11,279 nt of DNA from Flammeovirgaceae bacterium (GTDB lineage: Bacteria; Bacteroidota; Bacteroidia; Cytophagales; Cyclobacteriaceae): the NCBI GenBank assembly GCA_003228395.1, contig QIDJ01000152.1:1-11279 (forward strand), read 5' to 3'. Below, piece by piece: positions 9,723-11,279 of this stretch (positions within the stretch are counted from its first letter, which is position 1; every line of letters starts with the position of its first letter). A program made the translations under genes and the position numbers. Under the pieces are notes generated by a model. The model ran no database searches and was not told the origin of the DNA. It worked only from the letters and a program-made list of their open reading frames with translations.

Positions 9723-10277
9723 AGGAGATACAGAGGCAGAGGCCGGTCAGGCCGGAGAGGTCGCGAAGAAGAACCTTTCAAAGTAAACAATAAAATTGAA
9801 GCAGCCGAAGTAAGGTTGGTCGGAGATAATGTTGAACAGGGTATTTATCCGTTACGCAAGGCGCTTTTAATTGCTGAGGAGGAAGGACTCGACCTTGTGG
9901 AAGTATCGGCAAAAGCAGATCCGCCTGTCTGTCGCGTAATTGATTATTCAAAGTTTAAATACGAGTATAAGAAAAAACAAAAGGAAATAAAGGCCAAAGC
10001 ACACAAGACTATTGTCAAAGAAATACGCTTCGGGCCCAATACAGATGATCATGACTTCAATTTTAAATTAAAACATGCAATCAATTTCCTTAAGGATGGT
10101 GCAAAAGTGAGAGCTTACGTACATTTTGTTGGCCGTACGATAGTTTTCAAAGAAAGAGGCGAAATCCTTCTTTTGCGTTTTGCCCAGGAGCTGGAGGATT
10201 ATGCCAAAGTGGAGATGATGCCAAAATTGGAAGGAAAGCGGATGTTTCTGATTGTTGCACCCAAAACCGGCAAATAA
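9720..10277 (+). CDS. infC: Translation initiation factor IF-3, starting at AUC
   Basis: IF-3 binds the 30S subunit, prevents premature 50S joining, and proofreads start codons and the initiator tRNA. With the AUC start the protein has 185 residues, normal for IF-3. The visible parts are an Arg/Gly-rich head ([14 protein letters not shown], 2-15), the N-domain (about 20-90: [45 protein letters not shown]), a Lys-rich linker, and the C-domain (about 100-185: [51 protein letters not shown]). A TTG at 9816 would begin at residue 33 and delete the first conserved strand ([12 protein letters not shown]), so it is rejected. E. coli infC uses AUU, which IF-3 itself discriminates against, giving autoregulation. 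AUC should behave the same way, by inference. rpmI follows after 52 nt. Confidence 0.93.
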   Translation: MRRYRGRGRSGRRGREEEPFKVNNKIEAAEVRLVGDNVEQGIYPLRKALLIAEEEGLDLVEVSAKADPPVCRVIDYSKFKYEYKKKQKEIKAKAHKTIVKEIRFGPNTDDHDFNFKLKHAINFLKDGAKVRAYVHFVGRTIVFKERGEILLLRFAQELEDYAKVEMMPKLEGKRMFLIVAPKTGK

Positions 10278-10286
10278 ATGTGCCGG
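10267..10286 (+). promoter_or_regulatory. Stem-loop across the infC stop codon
   Basis: CCGGCA (10267-10272) and TGCCGG (10281-10286) pair perfectly around an 8-nt loop containing the infC TAA. No T-run follows, so it is not an intrinsic terminator. The right arm, extended to GTGCCGG (10280-10286), can instead pair with CCGGCAC at 10379-10385 inside rpmI, so two exclusive structures are possible. It may regulate or process the infC-rpmI junction. Confidence 0.45.
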
Positions 10287-10329
10287 AATAAGACAAAATT
10301 ACCTATAGCTTAATTGTAAAATCATAGTA

Positions 10330-10524
10330 ATGCCAAAAGTTAAAACGAAATCCGGGGCGAAGAAGCGATTCAAGCTTACCGGCACAGGCAAGATCAAAAG
10401 AAAGCATGCGTTTAAAAGCCATATCCTTACAAAAAAGGAAACAAAGCAAAAACGCAACCTTACCAAATCCGGACTTGTTCACAAGTCTGATGAAGGCAGG
10501 GTTAGAAAAATGCTGAGAATTTGA
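10330..10524 (+). CDS. rpmI: 50S ribosomal protein L35 (bL35)
   Basis: A 64-residue, highly basic protein of the large ribosomal subunit. The sequence [20 protein letters not shown] followed by [16 protein letters not shown] is the standard bL35 start, and the end ([17 protein letters not shown]) is also typical. Length is normal. It lies 52 nt after infC and 100 nt before rplT, in the order seen in most bacteria. There is no clear Shine-Dalgarno upstream of the ATG. In E. coli this gene is translationally repressed by L20 through a structure spanning the infC-rpmI junction. The pairing options seen here at 10267-10286 and 10379-10385 could serve an analogous role, but this is inferred. Confidence 0.97.
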   Translation: MPKVKTKSGAKKRFKLTGTGKIKRKHAFKSHILTKKETKQKRNLTKSGLVHKSDEGRVRKMLRI

Positions 10525-10541
10525 ATGAATAAATGCCTGAT

Positions 10542-10594
10542 GGTTTAAAAAATGTTTAACCCGGTTAGTGGCCACTAAGAGTCCTGAAACATGG
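10542..10594 (+). promoter_or_regulatory. Candidate L20-responsive leader structure between rpmI and rplT
   Basis: Within the 100-nt gap, ATGTTT (10552-10557) can pair with AAACAT (10587-10592). Inside this helix sits a perfect 14-bp palindrome TTAGTGGCCACTAA (10565-10578), foldable as a 5-bp stem with a GGCC loop. An alternative hairpin GGTT-AAA/TTT-AACC (10542-10561, one bulged T) uses the same left arm, so the folds exclude each other. Blocks GCCA, CTAAG, GTCC, AAA and CATGG (10571-10594) occur in the same order as in the 23S domain II region bound by L20, compared from memory. Regulation of rplT by its own product is inferred. Confidence 0.4.
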
Positions 10595-10624
10595 AACGCC
10601 AATAATCAAAAAACGTAAAATGTT

Positions 10625-10969
10625 ATGCCAAGATCAGTAAACACAGTAGCAGCGAGGGCAAAAAGAAAAAAGACCCTCAAGTTTGCCAAAGGCTATTGGG
10701 GACGTAGAAAAAATGTATGGACCGTAGCTAAAAATGCCATTGAAAAAGGATGGACCTATGCGTACAGGGATCGAAGAGTTCGTAAAAGAGAGTTTCGTAA
10801 ACTATGGATCCAGCGAATTAATGCGGGAGCACGGGAAGAAGGACTGACTTACTCACAACTCATGGGTAAGCTAAAGGAAGCTAAAATTGATCTTAACAGA
10901 AAAGTTTTGGCCGACCTTGCAATGAATCACCCGAAGGCTTTCAAAGCAGTGGTGCAGAAAGTAAAGTAA
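10625..10969 (+). CDS. rplT: 50S ribosomal protein L20 (bL20)
   Basis: A 114-residue basic protein needed early in 50S assembly; in several bacteria it also represses its own operon. The N-terminal rRNA-penetrating extension [20 protein letters not shown] is followed by the family signature [18 protein letters not shown], then the globular part with [20 protein letters not shown] and [15 protein letters not shown]. It ends [20 protein letters not shown] plus KVK. Length is normal. The ATG at 10625 has an AT-rich upstream region and no Shine-Dalgarno. It is the last gene of the transcript, with an intrinsic terminator 30 nt after its stop. The long, structured gap in front of it is discussed separately. 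Confidence 0.98.
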   Translation: MPRSVNTVAARAKRKKTLKFAKGYWGRRKNVWTVAKNAIEKGWTYAYRDRRVRKREFRKLWIQRINAGAREEGLTYSQLMGKLKEAKIDLNRKVLADLAMNHPKAFKAVVQKVK

Positions 10970-10998
10970 AAAAGGGAATTACAGCTTAAAGTTAATTT

Positions 10999-11028
10999 AC
11001 CCCGAAGGCGATAGCTTCCGGGGTTTTT
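10999..11028 (+). terminator. Intrinsic terminator after rplT
   Basis: ACCCCG (10999-11004) pairs with CGGGGT (11019-11024), continuing inward with AAG/CTT after a bulged C and a small GATA-containing loop. The helix is followed directly by a run of five T (11024-11028). The reverse strand lacks a good T-run, so it should act only on the rplT side. It marks the end of the infC-rpmI-rplT unit. Confidence 0.88.
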
Positions 11029-11279
11029 AAATTCGAATTTCAGGGCTCATGTACACATTGATAAAGATAAAAGAAACAGACCCCGATCTTACAAACCAGC
11101 ATGATGGTATGGCTGTAAATTTGCAGGTTAAATTTCGATTTCTGTGGTAATATTTCATGACGGATAATATATAATTGTTTTTATTCTATTGATTCCCTGT
11201 AATTAAAAATGATAAATATGACTATTTTCAGTTCAATCATTTAATTTTAAGCAGCTTAGTAATTACTTGATATATGATT
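11029..11279. other. AT-rich intergenic tail, no gene recognised
   Basis: Counting from the rplT stop, the last 310 bases hold only the terminator and this tail. It begins with a 12-bp palindrome AAATTCGAATTT (11029-11040). One perfect -7-like box, TAAATTTG, lies at 11116-11123. The remainder is AT-rich with stops in all frames. No tRNA, repeat array or conserved reading frame was seen. It may be the upstream region of a gene beyond the window. Confidence 0.6.
11116..11123 (+). promoter_or_regulatory. Isolated Bacteroidota -7 box
   Basis: TAAATTTG matches TAnnTTTG exactly and is followed by CAGG, much like the TTTGCAGC after the infC box and TTTGCGG after the thrS box. No TTG is found 17-23 nt upstream, so the promoter is incomplete by consensus. 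If real, transcription would start near 11130 and read towards a gene outside the window. Confidence 0.3.

Noticed and set aside
9816..10277. infC starting at TTG 9816
   Set aside because: It would remove the conserved [12 protein letters not shown] strand of the IF-3 N-domain, and no Shine-Dalgarno precedes it.
11027..11158. 43-codon minus-strand reading frame in the tail
   Set aside because: It runs into the rplT terminator T-run, resembles no family I know and has no recognisable ribosome-binding site or promoter.

Overview
The window looks like core chromosome of a member of the Bacteroidota. Three things point there: a DUF5686 outer-membrane protein with an N-terminal carboxypeptidase-regulatory-like domain (a family typical of this phylum), promoter boxes close to the Bacteroidota form TTG-n(17-23)-TAnnTTTG, and start sites that mostly lack a Shine-Dalgarno sequence. 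GC content is a little over 40% by eye. The order cannot be fixed; a Cytophagales-like organism is my guess.

All nine genes lie on the + strand. From the left: the 3' part of parE and the complete parC (topoisomerase IV, overlapping at ATGA), a TrmH-type tRNA 2'-O-methyltransferase gene, a sanA-like gene (SanA/DUF218 envelope protein), a DUF5686 outer-membrane beta-barrel gene, then the widely conserved translation block thrS-infC-rpmI-rplT, closed by a clear intrinsic terminator. Gaps from parE to sanA are 11 nt or less, which suggests one transcription unit (parE-parC-trmH-sanA). The DUF5686 gene sits behind a 76-nt leader. thrS and infC each have a recognisable promoter just upstream. The last 310 bases hold the terminator, a palindrome and one isolated -7-like box, but no convincing gene.

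The gene content is ordinary. The interesting signals are regulatory. infC has no ATG/GTG/TTG start that gives a full-length protein. It appears to start at AUC behind a perfect AAGGAGGT Shine-Dalgarno, the only strong one in the window, which fits IF-3 autoregulation. The infC-rpmI junction contains two mutually exclusive perfect pairings. The 100-nt rpmI-rplT gap contains a nested fold with a 14-bp palindrome and sequence blocks resembling the L20-binding region of 23S rRNA, so it is a candidate L20 autoregulatory element. Smaller points are an inverted repeat that could hide the DUF5686 start codon, a non-Ser residue at the ParC quinolone-contact position, a duplicated motif in the ParC C-terminal domain and an A9 tract near the parC 3' end. 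No mobile element, CRISPR array, tRNA or rRNA was seen.
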